DNA of 64,000 nucleotides from Fuscovulum ytuae (lineage in GTDB: Bacteria; Pseudomonadota; Alphaproteobacteria; Rhodobacterales; Rhodobacteraceae), in contig NZ_CP124535.1 in assembly GCF_029953595.1 (NCBI RefSeq), positions 682,001-746,000 of the forward strand. Reading direction: 5' to 3'. The notes beneath the pieces are model-generated. The model did not search any database, had not been told where the DNA came from, and was given only the letters and a program-made list of their open reading frames with translations. Of the stretch, positions 45,838 to 54,986 are shown piece after piece (position 1 is the first letter of the stretch; each line of letters begins with the position of its first letter). Position numbers and translations under genes: made by a program.

Positions 45838-46812
45838 ATGAGCGGATTGCTCGCCCTGCTGGATGACGTGGCCGCCATCGCGAAACTTGCCGCCGCCTCG
45901 GTCGATGATATCGCCGCTGCCGCCACCAAGGCGGGGACAAAGGCCGCAGGCGTGGTGATCGACGATGCCGCCGTGACGCCGAAATATGTCCACGGCTTTT
46001 CCGCCGACCGCGAATTGCCGATGATCTGGCGTATCGCGGTCGGGTCGATGCGGAACAAACTGATCCTGCTTCTGCCCGCGCTTCTGGCATTGGACCACTT
46101 CCTTCCCGTGGCCATCACGCCGCTTTTGATGCTGGGTGGGGCCTATCTTTGTTTCGAAGGGGCGGAAAAGGTGGTTCACGCGCTTGCGCCCCACGCCGAT
46201 CACGTGGTCGAACAGGATTTCGACACCGCCGATCCCGCGCATCTGGAAGAAGAAAAGGTCGCAGGCGCGATCAAGACCGACTTCATCCTCTCGGCCGAGA
46301 TCATGACCATCGCGCTCGCCACCATCGAAAGCCCAAGTTTTGTGATGCAGGCCATCACGCTGGCCGTGGTTGGGGCCCTGATCACTGTCGCCGTCTATGG
46401 CGCGGTGGCCCTGATCGTGAAGATGGATGATGTGGGGCTCCACATGGCCGCCACGGGCCGAACCGGGGCAGGGCGCGCACTGGGGCGCGGGCTGGTGCAG
46501 GCGATGCCGAAACTCATGTCGGCGCTGTCCCTGATCGGGACTGCCGCCATGCTGTGGGTGGGCGGCAATATCGTCACCCATGGGCTGGAGGTGACGCATC
46601 TTTGGCCTTGGCCCTATGAGACGATCCACCATCTGGCCGAGGCCGCGGCCACGGCCCTGAACATGGCGCAGGGGTTCGTCGCATGGCTGGTGACCGCCTT
46701 CTTTGACGGAATTTTCGGCCTTATCCTTGGTGTGATCCTGATCCCGATTGCGACCCGGATCATCGGGCCGGCCATCACCGCCATCACCGGAAAGAAAAAG
46801 GCCGCGCCCTAG
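45838..46812 (+). CDS. DUF808 (YedI-type) membrane protein
   Basis: A 324-residue integral membrane protein. It begins MSGLLALLDDVAAIAKLAAA, a family hallmark, followed by KYVHGFSADRELPMIWRIA (about 50-68). Hydrophobic segments include ILLLPALLALDHFLPVAITP and the C-terminal GIFGLILGVILIPIATRII. Function is not established, although transport is sometimes suggested. AAGGGGAA precedes the ATG. Its last bases form part of the terminator shared with tkt. Confidence 0.88.
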   Translation: MSGLLALLDDVAAIAKLAAASVDDIAAAATKAGTKAAGVVIDDAAVTPKYVHGFSADRELPMIWRIAVGSMRNKLILLLPALLALDHFLPVAITPLLMLGGAYLCFEGAEKVVHALAPHADHVVEQDFDTADPAHLEEEKVAGAIKTDFILSAEIMTIALATIESPSFVMQAITLAVVGALITVAVYGAVALIVKMDDVGLHMAATGRTGAGRALGRGLVQAMPKLMSALSLIGTAAMLWVGGNIVTHGLEVTHLWPWPYETIHHLAEAAATALNMAQGFVAWLVTAFFDGIFGLILGVILIPIATRIIGPAITAITGKKKAAP

Positions 46813-46820
46813 GCGCGGCC
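46800..46820. terminator. Bidirectional terminator, DUF808 gene and tkt
   Basis: A perfect 9-bp stem, GGCCGCGCC with GGCGCGGCC (46800-46808 and 46812-46820), around CTA. The DUF808 stop codon lies inside it. A-rich sequence on the left gives a T-tract for tkt on the minus strand, and ATCTTTT follows on the right for the plus strand. Confidence 0.8.
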
Positions 46821-46843
46821 CAAATCTTTTCGAAGGTTCTTGA

Positions 46844-48859
46844 TCAGAGCAGCGACTTCGCCACCGCCACGGCATGTTCTGCCGTAATCCCGAATTCCTT
46901 ATACAGCCGTTCCATCGGGGCCGAGGCACCGAAGGAGGACATGCCCACAAAGCCCGCCTTCGCTTCTTTCCCGCGTTCGCCCAGAAGCCAGCGGTCCCAG
47001 CCCTGACGCACGCCCGCCTCGATCGCCACGCGCACCGGGCCACCGGGCAGCACGCGCTTGCGGTATGCCTCGTCCTGCTGGGCAAACAGCTCCATCGACG
47101 GCATGGACACGACCCGCGTGCCGATCCCTTCAGCCTCCAGCGCATCGCGCGCCTTCAGCGCGATCTCCACCTCGGACCCGGTGGCCATCAGGATCACCTG
47201 CCGCTTGCCCGTGGCTTCGGCCAGAACATAGGCCCCTTTGGCCACGAGGTTCTGGTTCACATGCGCCTTGCGCACCGCAGGCAGGTTTTGCCGCGACAGC
47301 GCCAGCACGGTGGGCGTCGACTTCTGGGTCAGTGCCACTTCCCACGCCTCTGCCGTTTCCACCAAATCGGCGGGACGGATCACAAGGGTGTTGGGCGTGG
47401 CCCGGCTCATGGCCAGATGTTCAACCGGTTGGTGGGTCGGCCCATCCTCGCCCAGACCGATGGAGTCATGCGTCATCACATAGACGACCGGCAGCCCCAT
47501 CAGCGCCGAAAGCCGCATCGACGGCCGCGCGTAGTCGGTAAAGCACATGAAGGTGCCGCCATAGGGCCGCACGCCGCCATGCAGCGCCATGCCATTCATC
47601 GCCGCCGCCATCCCATGTTCGCGGATGCCGTAATAGACGTAACGGCCCTTGCGATCTTCGGGCGTGAAAACGCCCAGATCGGCGGTCTTGGTGTTGTTCG
47701 ATCCCGTAAGGTCCGCCGATCCCCCGATGGTTTCCGTCATCACCGGGTTGACCGCCGCCAGCACCTTTTCCGATGCCGCACGGGTGGCAAGCTTCGGCAT
47801 CGTCTCGACCGCCGCCTTCTTCAGGCCCCGGATCACGGAACCAAGCTTGGCCGGTGCTTCGCCTGCGAAGATGCGCGTGAATTCGGCCTGTTTCGCCGCC
47901 GACAGCGCCGCGAAACGCGCCTGCCATTCGGCATGGGCTGCCGCGCCACGGGCGCCCTTCGCTTCCCACGCCTTTTTGATGTCGGCAGGGATCTCGAACG
48001 GCCCATGGGTCCAGCCATAGGCCTCTTTCGCCGCCGCCATCTGGCCTGCATCCGTCAGGGCGCCATGGCCCTTTGACGTGTCCTGTGCCGCATGGCCCAG
48101 CGCGATATGCGTTTTGCAGGCGATCATCGTGGGCTTGTCGGATGCCTTCGCGGCCACCAGCGCACGGTCGATATCCTCGGGGTCATGCCCGTCGCAGGAC
48201 AGCACATTCCAGCCCGAGGCCGCGAAACGCGCCTTTTGATCCGTCACATCGGCAATGGAAACCTTGCCGTCGATGGTGATCCCGTTGTCATCCCACAGCA
48301 CGATCAGCCGCGACAATTTCTGCTTGCCCGCCAGGGCGATGGCCTCTTGGCTCACGCCCTCCATCAGGCAGCCGTCGCCCGCGATCACATAGGTGTGGTG
48401 ATCGACGACCTTCGCCCCCCAGCGCGCGCGCAGGTTTTCCTCGGCCATGGCAAAGCCCACGGCATTGGCGATCCCCTGACCGAGCGGCCCAGTGGTGGTT
48501 TCCACCCCTGCCACATGGCCGAATTCCGGGTGTCCGGCGGTAATGGCCCCCCATTGGCGGAAGTTCCGGATCTGCTCCAGCGTCATGTCGGCATAGCCGG
48601 TAAGGTACAGCAGCGAATAGATCAGCATCGACCCGTGGCCCGCCGACAGGATAAAGCGGTCGCGGTTCGGCCAGCGCGGGGCGGCGGGATCAAAGTTCAG
48701 ATGCTTTTCAAACAGCACCGTGGCCACATCGGCCATGCCCATCGGCATCCCCGAATGGCCTGAATTGGCAGCTGCCACTGCGTCAAGCGTCAGGGTGCGG
48801 ATCGCGCAGGCGCGCATCCAATGGTCCGGGTGGCGGGCGCGGAGCGTCTGAATGTCCAA
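46844..48859 (-). CDS. tkt: Transketolase
   Basis: A 671-residue TPP enzyme of normal length. It moves two-carbon units between sugar phosphates in the pentose phosphate and Calvin cycles. N-terminal TPP-domain motifs are [13 protein letters not shown] (about 35-47), GHGSML and the TPP motif GDGCLMEG (about 153-160). The middle domain has [14 protein letters not shown] and [20 protein letters not shown] (about 460-479) with the phosphate and TPP residues. Its proximity to two gap genes groups central carbon enzymes, though on its own transcript. The start is ATG 48859. Confidence 0.97.
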   Translation of the reverse strand: MDIQTLRARHPDHWMRACAIRTLTLDAVAAANSGHSGMPMGMADVATVLFEKHLNFDPAAPRWPNRDRFILSAGHGSMLIYSLLYLTGYADMTLEQIRNFRQWGAITAGHPEFGHVAGVETTTGPLGQGIANAVGFAMAEENLRARWGAKVVDHHTYVIAGDGCLMEGVSQEAIALAGKQKLSRLIVLWDDNGITIDGKVSIADVTDQKARFAASGWNVLSCDGHDPEDIDRALVAAKASDKPTMIACKTHIALGHAAQDTSKGHGALTDAGQMAAAKEAYGWTHGPFEIPADIKKAWEAKGARGAAAHAEWQARFAALSAAKQAEFTRIFAGEAPAKLGSVIRGLKKAAVETMPKLATRAASEKVLAAVNPVMTETIGGSADLTGSNNTKTADLGVFTPEDRKGRYVYYGIREHGMAAAMNGMALHGGVRPYGGTFMCFTDYARPSMRLSALMGLPVVYVMTHDSIGLGEDGPTHQPVEHLAMSRATPNTLVIRPADLVETAEAWEVALTQKSTPTVLALSRQNLPAVRKAHVNQNLVAKGAYVLAEATGKRQVILMATGSEVEIALKARDALEAEGIGTRVVSMPSMELFAQQDEAYRKRVLPGGPVRVAIEAGVRQGWDRWLLGERGKEAKAGFVGMSSFGASAPMERLYKEFGITAEHAVAVAKSLL

Positions 48860-49089
48860 GGCCGTGGTCCTGTCATGGGTTTCGTTCGTTTGGCCCCGCT
48901 CTAGGGCGCATCTCGGGCAAGATCAAGCAATCCGCGCAAGCCCTTGGGTGCAAAGGCGTGAGTTGCGCCTTATTCTTGCGCTACACTCGTAGGCAGGATC
49001 GGGGCAGGGCGATTCGAAGTGGATGCCTTGATCGGTCCGACCGACGGCCAAAAACAGAAGAATTCTATCGCAGGACAGAAAGGCACCCC

Positions 49090-49656
49090 ATGCAGGATTT
49101 GACCGAGCTGGAACGCCGCATCGCCGCCGCGTTGCAACGGATCGGCGAAGGGGTCGAGGCGCTGTCGCGGCAGGCCATCCCGTCGGGGACGGCGGAAGGG
49201 GCGCCAGACGGGGCGCCAGACGGGGCCGCTCTGGGGTCTGACGATGGCGCCGCCCAGCGCATCGCCGAACTGGAGGCCGAATTGGACGCCGAACGCAACC
49301 TTTCGGCCAGTCTGCGCGCGCGGATTGCCGAATTGGAAGACGCACCCCCAGCGATTGCCGACCTTCCCCCCGATGTCGCAGCCCTTTACGCACGGATCGA
49401 CAAGATGACCGCGCAATTGGATGTGCAGGGCCTTGAAATGCAGCGCATGCGCAAGACTGTCGTGCAGTTGCGCGAAAACCTGCGCGGCCTGCGCCGTGCG
49501 CAGGTGGCCAATCTTGCCGATCCCGATCAGATCAACCGCGCCATGATGGCCGAATTGGAATCGATCCGCGTCGCCCGCCTGTCCGAGGTGGCCGAGATGG
49601 ACGAGATTCTTTCCGAACTGACCCCCCTTATCACCGAAGAGCGTGCCGATGCCTGA
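49090..49656 (+). CDS. Coiled-coil protein encoded upstream of zapA
   Basis: A 188-residue protein that is almost wholly helical: DLTELERRIAAALQRIGEGV at the N-terminus, then a low-complexity GAPDGAPDGAA linker (about 38-48), and long Glu/Arg/Leu heptads (about 55-175) such as QRIAELEAELDAERNLSASL. It overlaps zapA by 8 bp, so the two are coupled. A coiled coil next to ZapA suggests a divisome-associated role, but no known family is recognised. The ATG is chosen because it precedes the first helix; an upstream in-frame extension exists. Confidence 0.75.
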   Translation: MQDLTELERRIAAALQRIGEGVEALSRQAIPSGTAEGAPDGAPDGAALGSDDGAAQRIAELEAELDAERNLSASLRARIAELEDAPPAIADLPPDVAALYARIDKMTAQLDVQGLEMQRMRKTVVQLRENLRGLRRAQVANLADPDQINRAMMAELESIRVARLSEVAEMDEILSELTPLITEERADA

Positions 49657-50017
49657 ACTTCACGTCACCATTGGCGGCCGGTCCTTCCCCGTCGCCTGTC
49701 AGGAAGGCGAGGAACATTTCCTCCGCACCGCCGCCGCCATGCTGGATGCCGAGGCGCAGCCGATCGTGGCCGCAATGGGCCGCTTGCCCGAGGCAAAGAT
49801 GCTGCTGATGGCGGGGCTGATGCTGGCCGACAAGACGGCGGCGGTCGAAGATGAGATTCGCACCCTCAAGGCCCGCATCGCGGAACTTGAAGCGCGGCCG
49901 GATACCCGGGTCGAGGTTCCGGTGATCCCACCGCAAGTCAGCGAGACTTTGGCCGAGATCGCCGCGCAGGCCGAAGCGCTGGCCCAAAGGGTGGAAGAAG
50001 CGCAGGCCAGCGGCTGA
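49649..50017 (+). CDS. zapA: Cell division protein ZapA
   Basis: A 122-residue protein. The N-terminal ZapA domain includes LHVTIGGRSFPVACQEGEEH (about 4-23) and MLLMAGLMLADK (about 52-63), and the C-terminal half is a coiled coil (EDEIRTLKARIAELEA). ZapA tetramers bundle FtsZ filaments and stabilise the Z-ring. The ATG lies within the last codons of the coiled-coil gene. Some alphaproteobacteria have 6S RNA after zapA; here a toxin-antitoxin module follows instead. Confidence 0.92.
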   Translation: MPELHVTIGGRSFPVACQEGEEHFLRTAAAMLDAEAQPIVAAMGRLPEAKMLLMAGLMLADKTAAVEDEIRTLKARIAELEARPDTRVEVPVIPPQVSETLAEIAAQAEALAQRVEEAQASG

Positions 50018-50020
50018 CGC

Positions 50021-50055
50021 CATACCGCTTCAATAGCGGTATGTTTTGCGGTATG
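50021..50055. promoter_or_regulatory. Putative ccdAB autoregulatory operator
   Basis: CATACCGC (50021-50028) pairs with GCGGTATG (50036-50043), and GCGGTATG recurs at 50048-50055. So there is one inverted and one direct copy of an 8-bp element in the 63-bp gap between zapA and ccdA. Such repeated half-sites are typical of antitoxin-repressed promoters. Confidence 0.65.
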
Positions 50056-50080
50056 GTGCGGGCCGGAAAAGGAGCAACCC

Positions 50081-50308
50081 ATGTCCACCACGCGCCGCGC
50101 CACATCGATGACCCTTGATGCCGCCCTTCTGGACGAAGCCCGCGCGCTCGGCCTCAACATCTCACGCGCCGCCGAGGAAGGTATCCGCGCGCAGGTCCGC
50201 GCGGAACGCAGCCGCCGCTGGAAGGAAGACAACGCCGCCGACATCGCGGCTTACAACAAGTGGATCGAAGAGAACGGCGTGCCGCTTGCCCGCTTCAGGA
50301 AATTCTGA
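50081..50308 (+). CDS. ccdA: CcdA-type antitoxin
   Basis: A 75-residue antitoxin. The N-terminal ribbon-helix-helix (RRATSMTLDAALLDEARAL) should bind the upstream repeated half-sites. The C-terminal AAYNKWIEENGVPLARFRKF is the CcdA toxin-binding tail, with characteristic NxWIEENGLPL-like residues. It represses its own operon with the toxin and neutralises the gyrase poison. GGAGCAACCC precedes the ATG. The stop overlaps the toxin start (TGATG). Confidence 0.93.
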   Translation: MSTTRRATSMTLDAALLDEARALGLNISRAAEEGIRAQVRAERSRRWKEDNAADIAAYNKWIEENGVPLARFRKF

Positions 50309-50607
50309 TGGCCGAACAATATGACCTCTATCGCATGGCCGAAGGGGACTATGTGGTCGTACTTCAATCGGATTTGCTGGATGCGCTGAACACCCGTGCC
50401 GTTTGCCTTGCCATCCCCGAAGGGGCCGTCGTGCCTGCTTTGCCCGCTCTGTCGCCGATTTTGACGGTGGGTGACATCCGTCTTCGTCTCGCCCCCCATG
50501 TCGTCGCCACCTTGACTTTGGGAGAGCTTGGAACCTTCGTCGCCAACCTGTCGCACGAACGCGATCGCATCATCCGTGCTTTCGACTTGATGGTAACCGG
50601 GCTCTGA
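50308..50607 (+). CDS. ccdB: CcdB-type gyrase toxin
   Basis: A 99-residue protein of normal CcdB length: MAEQYDLYRM at the start, VVVLQSDLLDALNTRAVCLA (about 13-32), and the final helix FDLMVTGL. CcdB poisons DNA gyrase by trapping it on DNA, acting through its C-terminal residues. Chromosomal copies such as this may be stabilisers, remnants or stress modules. The reading frame is intact, so it is potentially active. Confidence 0.9.
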   Translation: MAEQYDLYRMAEGDYVVVLQSDLLDALNTRAVCLAIPEGAVVPALPALSPILTVGDIRLRLAPHVVATLTLGELGTFVANLSHERDRIIRAFDLMVTGL

Positions 50608-50616
50608 AACAAAGAA

Positions 50617-50635
50617 GGCCCGCCAATGGCGGGCC
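50617..50635. terminator. Bidirectional terminator, ccdB and grxD
   Basis: A perfect 8-bp stem, GGCCCGCC with GGCGGGCC (50617-50624 and 50628-50635), around AAT. It sits between two convergent genes, with CTTCCTC on the right and an A-rich left flank. Confidence 0.7.
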
Positions 50636-50656
50636 CTTCCTCAAACGAACACCCCT

Positions 50657-51016
50657 TCAGGCATTCGCCTCGCGGATCTTGTTCGCCGCGTCCTTGTCAT
50701 AGGTCACGCCCTTCTGATCGAACAGCGCGTCCAACTCGCCCGACAGCGTCATCTCGGTCACGATATCGCAGCCGCCCACGAATTCGCCCTTCACGTAAAG
50801 CTGCGGGATCGTCGGCCAGTCGCTGAAATCCTTGATGCCCTGCCGGATATCGGGATCGGCCAGCACGTTCACATCGGCGAAGGTCACGCCCATGTAATTC
50901 AGAACCCCCGCCACGCGGGACGAAAACCCGCATTGCGGCATCATCTTGGTGCCTTTCATGAAAAGCACCACGTCATTCTTTTCGATCGTCTCGCGGATCT
51001 GGTCCTGCGCGCTCAT
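50657..51016 (-). CDS. grxD: Monothiol glutaredoxin (Grx4/GrxD type)
   Basis: A 119-residue monothiol glutaredoxin. The CGFS active site is in [19 protein letters not shown] (about 27-45). The expected KGTKMMPQ and [19 protein letters not shown] segments contact glutathione. CGFS glutaredoxins bind a shared [2Fe-2S] cluster with glutathione and act with BolA in Fe-S trafficking and iron sensing. The gene follows bolA by 13 bp on the same strand, which supports that role. Confidence 0.96.
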   Translation of the reverse strand: MSAQDQIRETIEKNDVVLFMKGTKMMPQCGFSSRVAGVLNYMGVTFADVNVLADPDIRQGIKDFSDWPTIPQLYVKGEFVGGCDIVTEMTLSGELDALFDQKGVTYDKDAANKIREANA

Positions 51017-51029
51017 TCTTCCGTTCCTC

Positions 51030-51266
51030 TCAATCCGGCGCCTTGGTCGTCAGCGCCAGCGCATGGAGTTCCCCATGCGCGCCATCCATCTTGCCCTTCA
51101 GCGCGGCATAGACCGCCCGCTGCTGTTGCACCCGGTTCATGCCCTTGAAACTTGCGTCAATCACCTCGGCGGCGAAATGCTGCCCATCATCGCCCTGCAC
51201 CGTGATCTTCGCCTGTGGAAAGCTTTCGCGGATCAGCTTCTCGATATCCTGCGCCGTAATCGCCAT
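51030..51266 (-). CDS. bolA: BolA family protein
   Basis: A 78-residue small BolA/YrbA-type protein ([20 protein letters not shown] at the N-terminus). The helix-turn motif and conserved His lie in [17 protein letters not shown] and [13 protein letters not shown]. It pairs with the CGFS glutaredoxin just downstream to carry Fe-S clusters. The second of two ATGs (51266) fits the GGGG ribosome site at 51273-51276 better than the first (51272). Confidence 0.93.
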   Translation of the reverse strand: MAITAQDIEKLIRESFPQAKITVQGDDGQHFAAEVIDASFKGMNRVQQQRAVYAALKGKMDGAHGELHALALTTKAPD

Positions 51267-51302
51267 GGTCATTCCCCGGTATTCCTGACCAAAGATGTAT
51301 GC

Positions 51303-51818
51303 CTAAGGTCGTGGGGCCGCAAGTGGGGCAGGGGATGGAAGGGTTTCCCATTCCGCCCGCAGCATTCCATACAGCATCAGGTCCACAGTCCGCCCCAGCA
51401 TCGGGCGCCACCAATGATCCCGAAGCCGCCCCTCTAGCCGATAGCCCGCCCGTTCATAAATCTTCTGCGCCCGCAGATTTTCACCGCTCGCATCCAACCA
51501 GACGCGCCGCGCGCCCAAGACCGCAAACCCGTAATCAGTCAGCGCCCGCACGAAACCAAGGCCACGCCCACCGCCCGCCACATCCAAGGCCAGCCTGCGC
51601 AACTCCACCGCCCCGGATGGCTCACCCACCTCGGCAAACAGCGCAAAGCCCGCCCGCGCGCCATCCTCTTCCCAGATCAGCAGCCGATGCCCCGGATCAC
51701 TGGCATAAAAGGCAAGCCGTGCCTCATCCTCATCGGTGATGTAGATGCCGTAATCCGGCCGCTGCGCCAGCGCGCGGATAAAGGCGAAATCGGCAGGCAA
51801 AGCAGGGCGCAGCGTCAT
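51303..51818 (-). CDS. GNAT family acetyltransferase (RimJ/RimL-like)
   Basis: A 171-residue GNAT protein: MTLRPALPADFAFIRALAQR at the start, a central strand LRRLALDVAGGGRGLGFVRAL with the acetyl-CoA loop (about 78-98), and the ending ENLRAQKIYERAGYRLEGR typical of the Acetyltransf_1/3 group. The ATG overlaps the stop of the upstream GNAT gene by 4 bp (51815-51818). It is one of two consecutive, clearly different GNATs. The substrate is unknown. Confidence 0.85.
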   Translation of the reverse strand: MTLRPALPADFAFIRALAQRPDYGIYITDEDEARLAFYASDPGHRLLIWEEDGARAGFALFAEVGEPSGAVELRRLALDVAGGGRGLGFVRALTDYGFAVLGARRVWLDASGENLRAQKIYERAGYRLEGRLRDHWWRPMLGRTVDLMLYGMLRAEWETLPSPAPLAAPRP

Positions 51819-52279
51819 GTCAGGGCTTTCCATTCCTGGTGCAGCATCGAAAAGGCAACGCAATCGACCCAAATCCCCGGTTCGCGCTGCCAGCAGGCGC
51901 GCATGACGCCTTCGCGTTGAAATCCCGCCTTGGGAAAGGCCGCCAAGGCCGCCGCATTGTCGAAGGCGGCATCGCAGAACAGGCGATGCGCCCCCATCAC
52001 GCCAAAGACCTCATCCAGCACGGCGCGGATGAACCTCTGCCCCGTTCCCCGTCCGGGATGCAAGAGGGCAAGGTTCCAAAGGCCCATGACGCCCGGATAA
52101 TCCCAATCTATGACGGCAAAGCCCTCAAGCCCGCCGTCATCCCAGATCAGCACCCCCTGTGCCGGACCGTTGGCGATCTCGCGCAGCCAATCTTCGGACT
52201 GCTGCAACAGCACCATGGGCTGACCCGCGATCAGGGCGGCGACCTCTGGGATTTCCCCCTCGGTCGCGCGCCGCAGCAT
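51815..52279 (-). CDS. GNAT family acetyltransferase
   Basis: A 154-residue GNAT protein. It starts [19 protein letters not shown], has the acetyl-CoA-binding LALLHPGRGTGQRFIRAVLD (about 71-90) and ends AALAAFPKAGFQREGVMRAC. It differs from its downstream neighbour in most positions. The start overlaps the purL stop by one base (TGATG), so it is translationally coupled to purL. A role with purine synthesis is not evident. Confidence 0.85.
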   Translation of the reverse strand: MLRRATEGEIPEVAALIAGQPMVLLQQSEDWLREIANGPAQGVLIWDDGGLEGFAVIDWDYPGVMGLWNLALLHPGRGTGQRFIRAVLDEVFGVMGAHRLFCDAAFDNAAALAAFPKAGFQREGVMRACWQREPGIWVDCVAFSMLHQEWKALT

Positions 52280-54432
52280 CAGGCAACCGCCGTCGCAAAG
52301 GCCGACCGATACAGCGCCGACAAATCGGCCATCGGGGCCGCATCGCCGCCAAAGGACACGGCCTCACCGCCAAAGCGGCCCACCACGGCCACCGGAACCC
52401 CCGCCGCCTTGCCCGCCGCGATCAGGGCATCGGCCTTGTCGGTCGCCACCAGATACCGCGCCTGATCCTCACCAAACAGGAACCCGGCCTCGCCACTCTC
52501 GACCGTCACGCCGATCCGCGCGCCTTCGGCCATTTCAAAGACCGCCAGCGCCAAGCCGCCATCGCCAAGGTCCGTGCAGGCCCGGATCAGCTTGCGGTTG
52601 GCCCGCACGAATTCCCCATGCCGCTTTTCGGTCTCCAGATCGACATGCGGCGCATCGCCCGCCTCGATCCCGAACATCTCGGCCAGAACCGCCGATTGGC
52701 CCAGATGCGCGCCCGCGTCCCCGATCAGCACCACCGCATCGCCCGCCTTGGGCTTGCCATGGATGATTTCCTCAAGCGAAGACAGAATCCCCACCGCGCC
52801 GATCGTCGGCGTGGGCAGGATCGCCTTGCCATCGGTTTCGTTGTAAAGCGACACGTTGCCCGAAACGATGGGCATATCCAGTGCCGCCACCGCCGCCCCG
52901 ATGCCTTTGATCGCGCCGACGAATTGCCCCATGATTTCCGGCTTTTCCGGGTTGCCGAAATTCAGGTTGTCGGTCGTGGCAAGGGGCTTTGCCCCCACCG
53001 CCGTCAGGTTGCGATAGGCCTCGGCCACCGCCTGCTTGCCGCCTTCGACCGGGTTCGCCTTCACATAGCGCGGCGTCACATCCGACGTGAAGGCCAGCGC
53101 CTTGCCCGTGCCATGCACCCGCACCACCCCCGCAGGCAGGCCCGGTGTCACCACAGTGTCGGCGCCCACCTGACTGTCATATTGTTCCCAGACCCACGCC
53201 TTATGGGCATAGGTCGGGCTGCCGATCAGCGCGCGCAGCCCCGCCAAGGGCGCAATCGCCGGAACGTCCGCCAAGGCCGCTGCCGCAGGGGTTTCCACCC
53301 ATGGCCGATCATATTCCGGGGCCGAAGAGGAAAGCTTCGACAAAGGCAGGTCTGCCTTGATTTCATTCCCGTGCAGGATCAGGAACCGATCCTCGGGGAT
53401 CGTCTCGCCCACGATGGCGAAATCAAGGTCCCATTTCACGAAAATCGCCCGCGCCTCGGCCTCTTTCTCGGGCTTCAGCACCATCAGCATCCGCTCTTGG
53501 CTTTCCGACAGCATCATCTCATAGGCCGTCATGCCCGTCTCGCGCTGGGGCACGTTGTCCAGTTGCAGCCGGATGCCAAGGCCGCCCTTGTCGCCCATCT
53601 CCACTGCCGAACAGGTCAGGCCCGCGGCCCCCATGTCCTGAATGGAGATGACCGCCCCAGAGGCCATAAGTTCCAGACACGCCTCCAAGAGGCGCTTTTC
53701 GGTGAAAGGGTCGCCGACCTGCACCGTGGGACGCTTTTCCTCGATCGTGTCATCGAATTCGGCAGATGCCATCGTGGCCCCGCCGACGCCATCACGCCCC
53801 GTCTTGGCCCCAAGATAGACGACAGGCATCCCCACACCGCTGGCGGCAGAGTAAAAGATCTTGTCCGCATCGGCCAAACCAGCCGCAAAGGCGTTCACCA
53901 GACAGTTGCCGTTATAGGCGCGGTGAAACCGCACCTCACCGCCCACCGTCGGCACGCCAAAGGCATTGCCATAAGCCCCGATCCCCTCAACCACACCCTT
54001 CACCAGATGCGATGTCTTGGGATGCGACGGCTCGCCAAAGCTCAGGGCATTCATCGCCGCGATGGGCCGCGCGCCCATGGTGAACACATCGCGCAGAATG
54101 CCGCCCACGCCCGTCGCCGCGCCTTGATGGGGTTCGATATAGGACGGGTGGTTGTGGCTCTCCATCTTGAAGATCACGGCCTGCCCATCACCGATATCCA
54201 CCACACCCGCGTTCTCGCCCGGCCCGCAGATCACCTGCGGCCCCGTGGTCGGCAACGTGCGCAGCCATTTCTTCGACGATTTATAGGAACAATGCTCGTT
54301 CCACATCGCGGAAAAGATACCCAGTTCCGTGAAGGTCGGCTCCCGCCCGATGATCTCTAATATCCGCTGATACTCATCCGGCTTCAGCCCGTGGCTGGCG
54401 ATCAGTTCGGGGGTGATGGCGGGCTCTGTCAT
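52279..54432 (-). CDS. purL: Phosphoribosylformylglycinamidine synthase subunit PurL
   Basis: A 717-residue 'small' PurL, which makes FGAM from FGAR, ATP and ammonia supplied by PurQ with PurS. Family residues are visible: [19 protein letters not shown] (about 44-62), [20 protein letters not shown] (about 87-106) and [18 protein letters not shown] in the second half. The length corresponds to the three-subunit PurSQL system, so purS and purQ should be elsewhere. It starts a run of five same-strand genes: purL, two GNATs, bolA, grxD. Confidence 0.97.
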   Translation of the reverse strand: MTEPAITPELIASHGLKPDEYQRILEIIGREPTFTELGIFSAMWNEHCSYKSSKKWLRTLPTTGPQVICGPGENAGVVDIGDGQAVIFKMESHNHPSYIEPHQGAATGVGGILRDVFTMGARPIAAMNALSFGEPSHPKTSHLVKGVVEGIGAYGNAFGVPTVGGEVRFHRAYNGNCLVNAFAAGLADADKIFYSAASGVGMPVVYLGAKTGRDGVGGATMASAEFDDTIEEKRPTVQVGDPFTEKRLLEACLELMASGAVISIQDMGAAGLTCSAVEMGDKGGLGIRLQLDNVPQRETGMTAYEMMLSESQERMLMVLKPEKEAEARAIFVKWDLDFAIVGETIPEDRFLILHGNEIKADLPLSKLSSSAPEYDRPWVETPAAAALADVPAIAPLAGLRALIGSPTYAHKAWVWEQYDSQVGADTVVTPGLPAGVVRVHGTGKALAFTSDVTPRYVKANPVEGGKQAVAEAYRNLTAVGAKPLATTDNLNFGNPEKPEIMGQFVGAIKGIGAAVAALDMPIVSGNVSLYNETDGKAILPTPTIGAVGILSSLEEIIHGKPKAGDAVVLIGDAGAHLGQSAVLAEMFGIEAGDAPHVDLETEKRHGEFVRANRKLIRACTDLGDGGLALAVFEMAEGARIGVTVESGEAGFLFGEDQARYLVATDKADALIAAGKAAGVPVAVVGRFGGEAVSFGGDAAPMADLSALYRSAFATAVA

Positions 54433-54638
54433 GGCGGCATCCCTCGGGTCTGGTGCTTGCCCGCGCGTCTAGGCGAAACGGGGCGGAAGGGAAAGGGGGA
54501 AGGGACGGGCAACCCGCGCAGCAGGATTTTTTTGCCGCCCCTTTCGCGGTCCTGTCGAAATCCGCCCGCGCCTTGCGTCCTTGCATTACGATGGTGCGGC
54601 AATCCCGCCCGCCATCGCAAAGAGAAAGGGTTGACCCG

Positions 54639-54986
54639 ATGAAATACATGCTTCTCCTCTATGTGGACCCCGCGATCGAACCCAAACCCGGCACGCCCGA
54701 ATGGGACAGCTATATGCAAGGCTTCATGACCGTCGGCGAACGCACCAAGGGCGTCGCCACCTTCCTCGCCGGCGACGGTCTGCAAGGGGTTGAAACCGCC
54801 ACCTCCCTCCGCCTGCGCGATGGCAAACGGGAAACCATGGATGGCCCCTTTGCCGAAACCCGCGAACATCTGGGCGGCTTCTACCTGATCGAGGCCCCCG
54901 ACCTTGATGCCGCCCTCACCTATGCCTCCGAAATTCCCGTCGCCCGCATCGGCACGGTCGAGGTGCGCCCGGTCATGGTCTATTGA
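54639..54986 (+). CDS. YCII/DGPF domain protein, ECF42 partner
   Basis: A 115-residue YCII-related protein. MKYMLLLYVDPAIEP is the N-terminal strand, and the family-defining motif appears as MDGPFAETREHLGGFYLIEA (about 67-86), with the DGPF tetrapeptide and nearby His and Glu. DGPF proteins are typically encoded next to ECF42-group sigma factors and may affect their activity; their biochemical activity is not known. The stop overlaps the sigma factor start (TGATG at 54984-54988). AGAAAGGG precedes the ATG. Confidence 0.9.
   Translation: MKYMLLLYVDPAIEPKPGTPEWDSYMQGFMTVGERTKGVATFLAGDGLQGVETATSLRLRDGKRETMDGPFAETREHLGGFYLIEAPDLDAALTYASEIPVARIGTVEVRPVMVY

Noticed and set aside
50018-50080. 6S RNA gene downstream of zapA
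   Set aside because: The gap to ccdA is only 63 bp and is occupied by the repeated half-sites, too short for a 6S RNA.
52159-54360. 733-codon open frame antisense to purL
   Set aside because: Arg/His-rich composition and no recognisable motif; purL is intact on the opposite strand.
54433-54638. Purine riboswitch upstream of purL
   Set aside because: The 206 bp before purL contain no purine-aptamer core that I can recognise.
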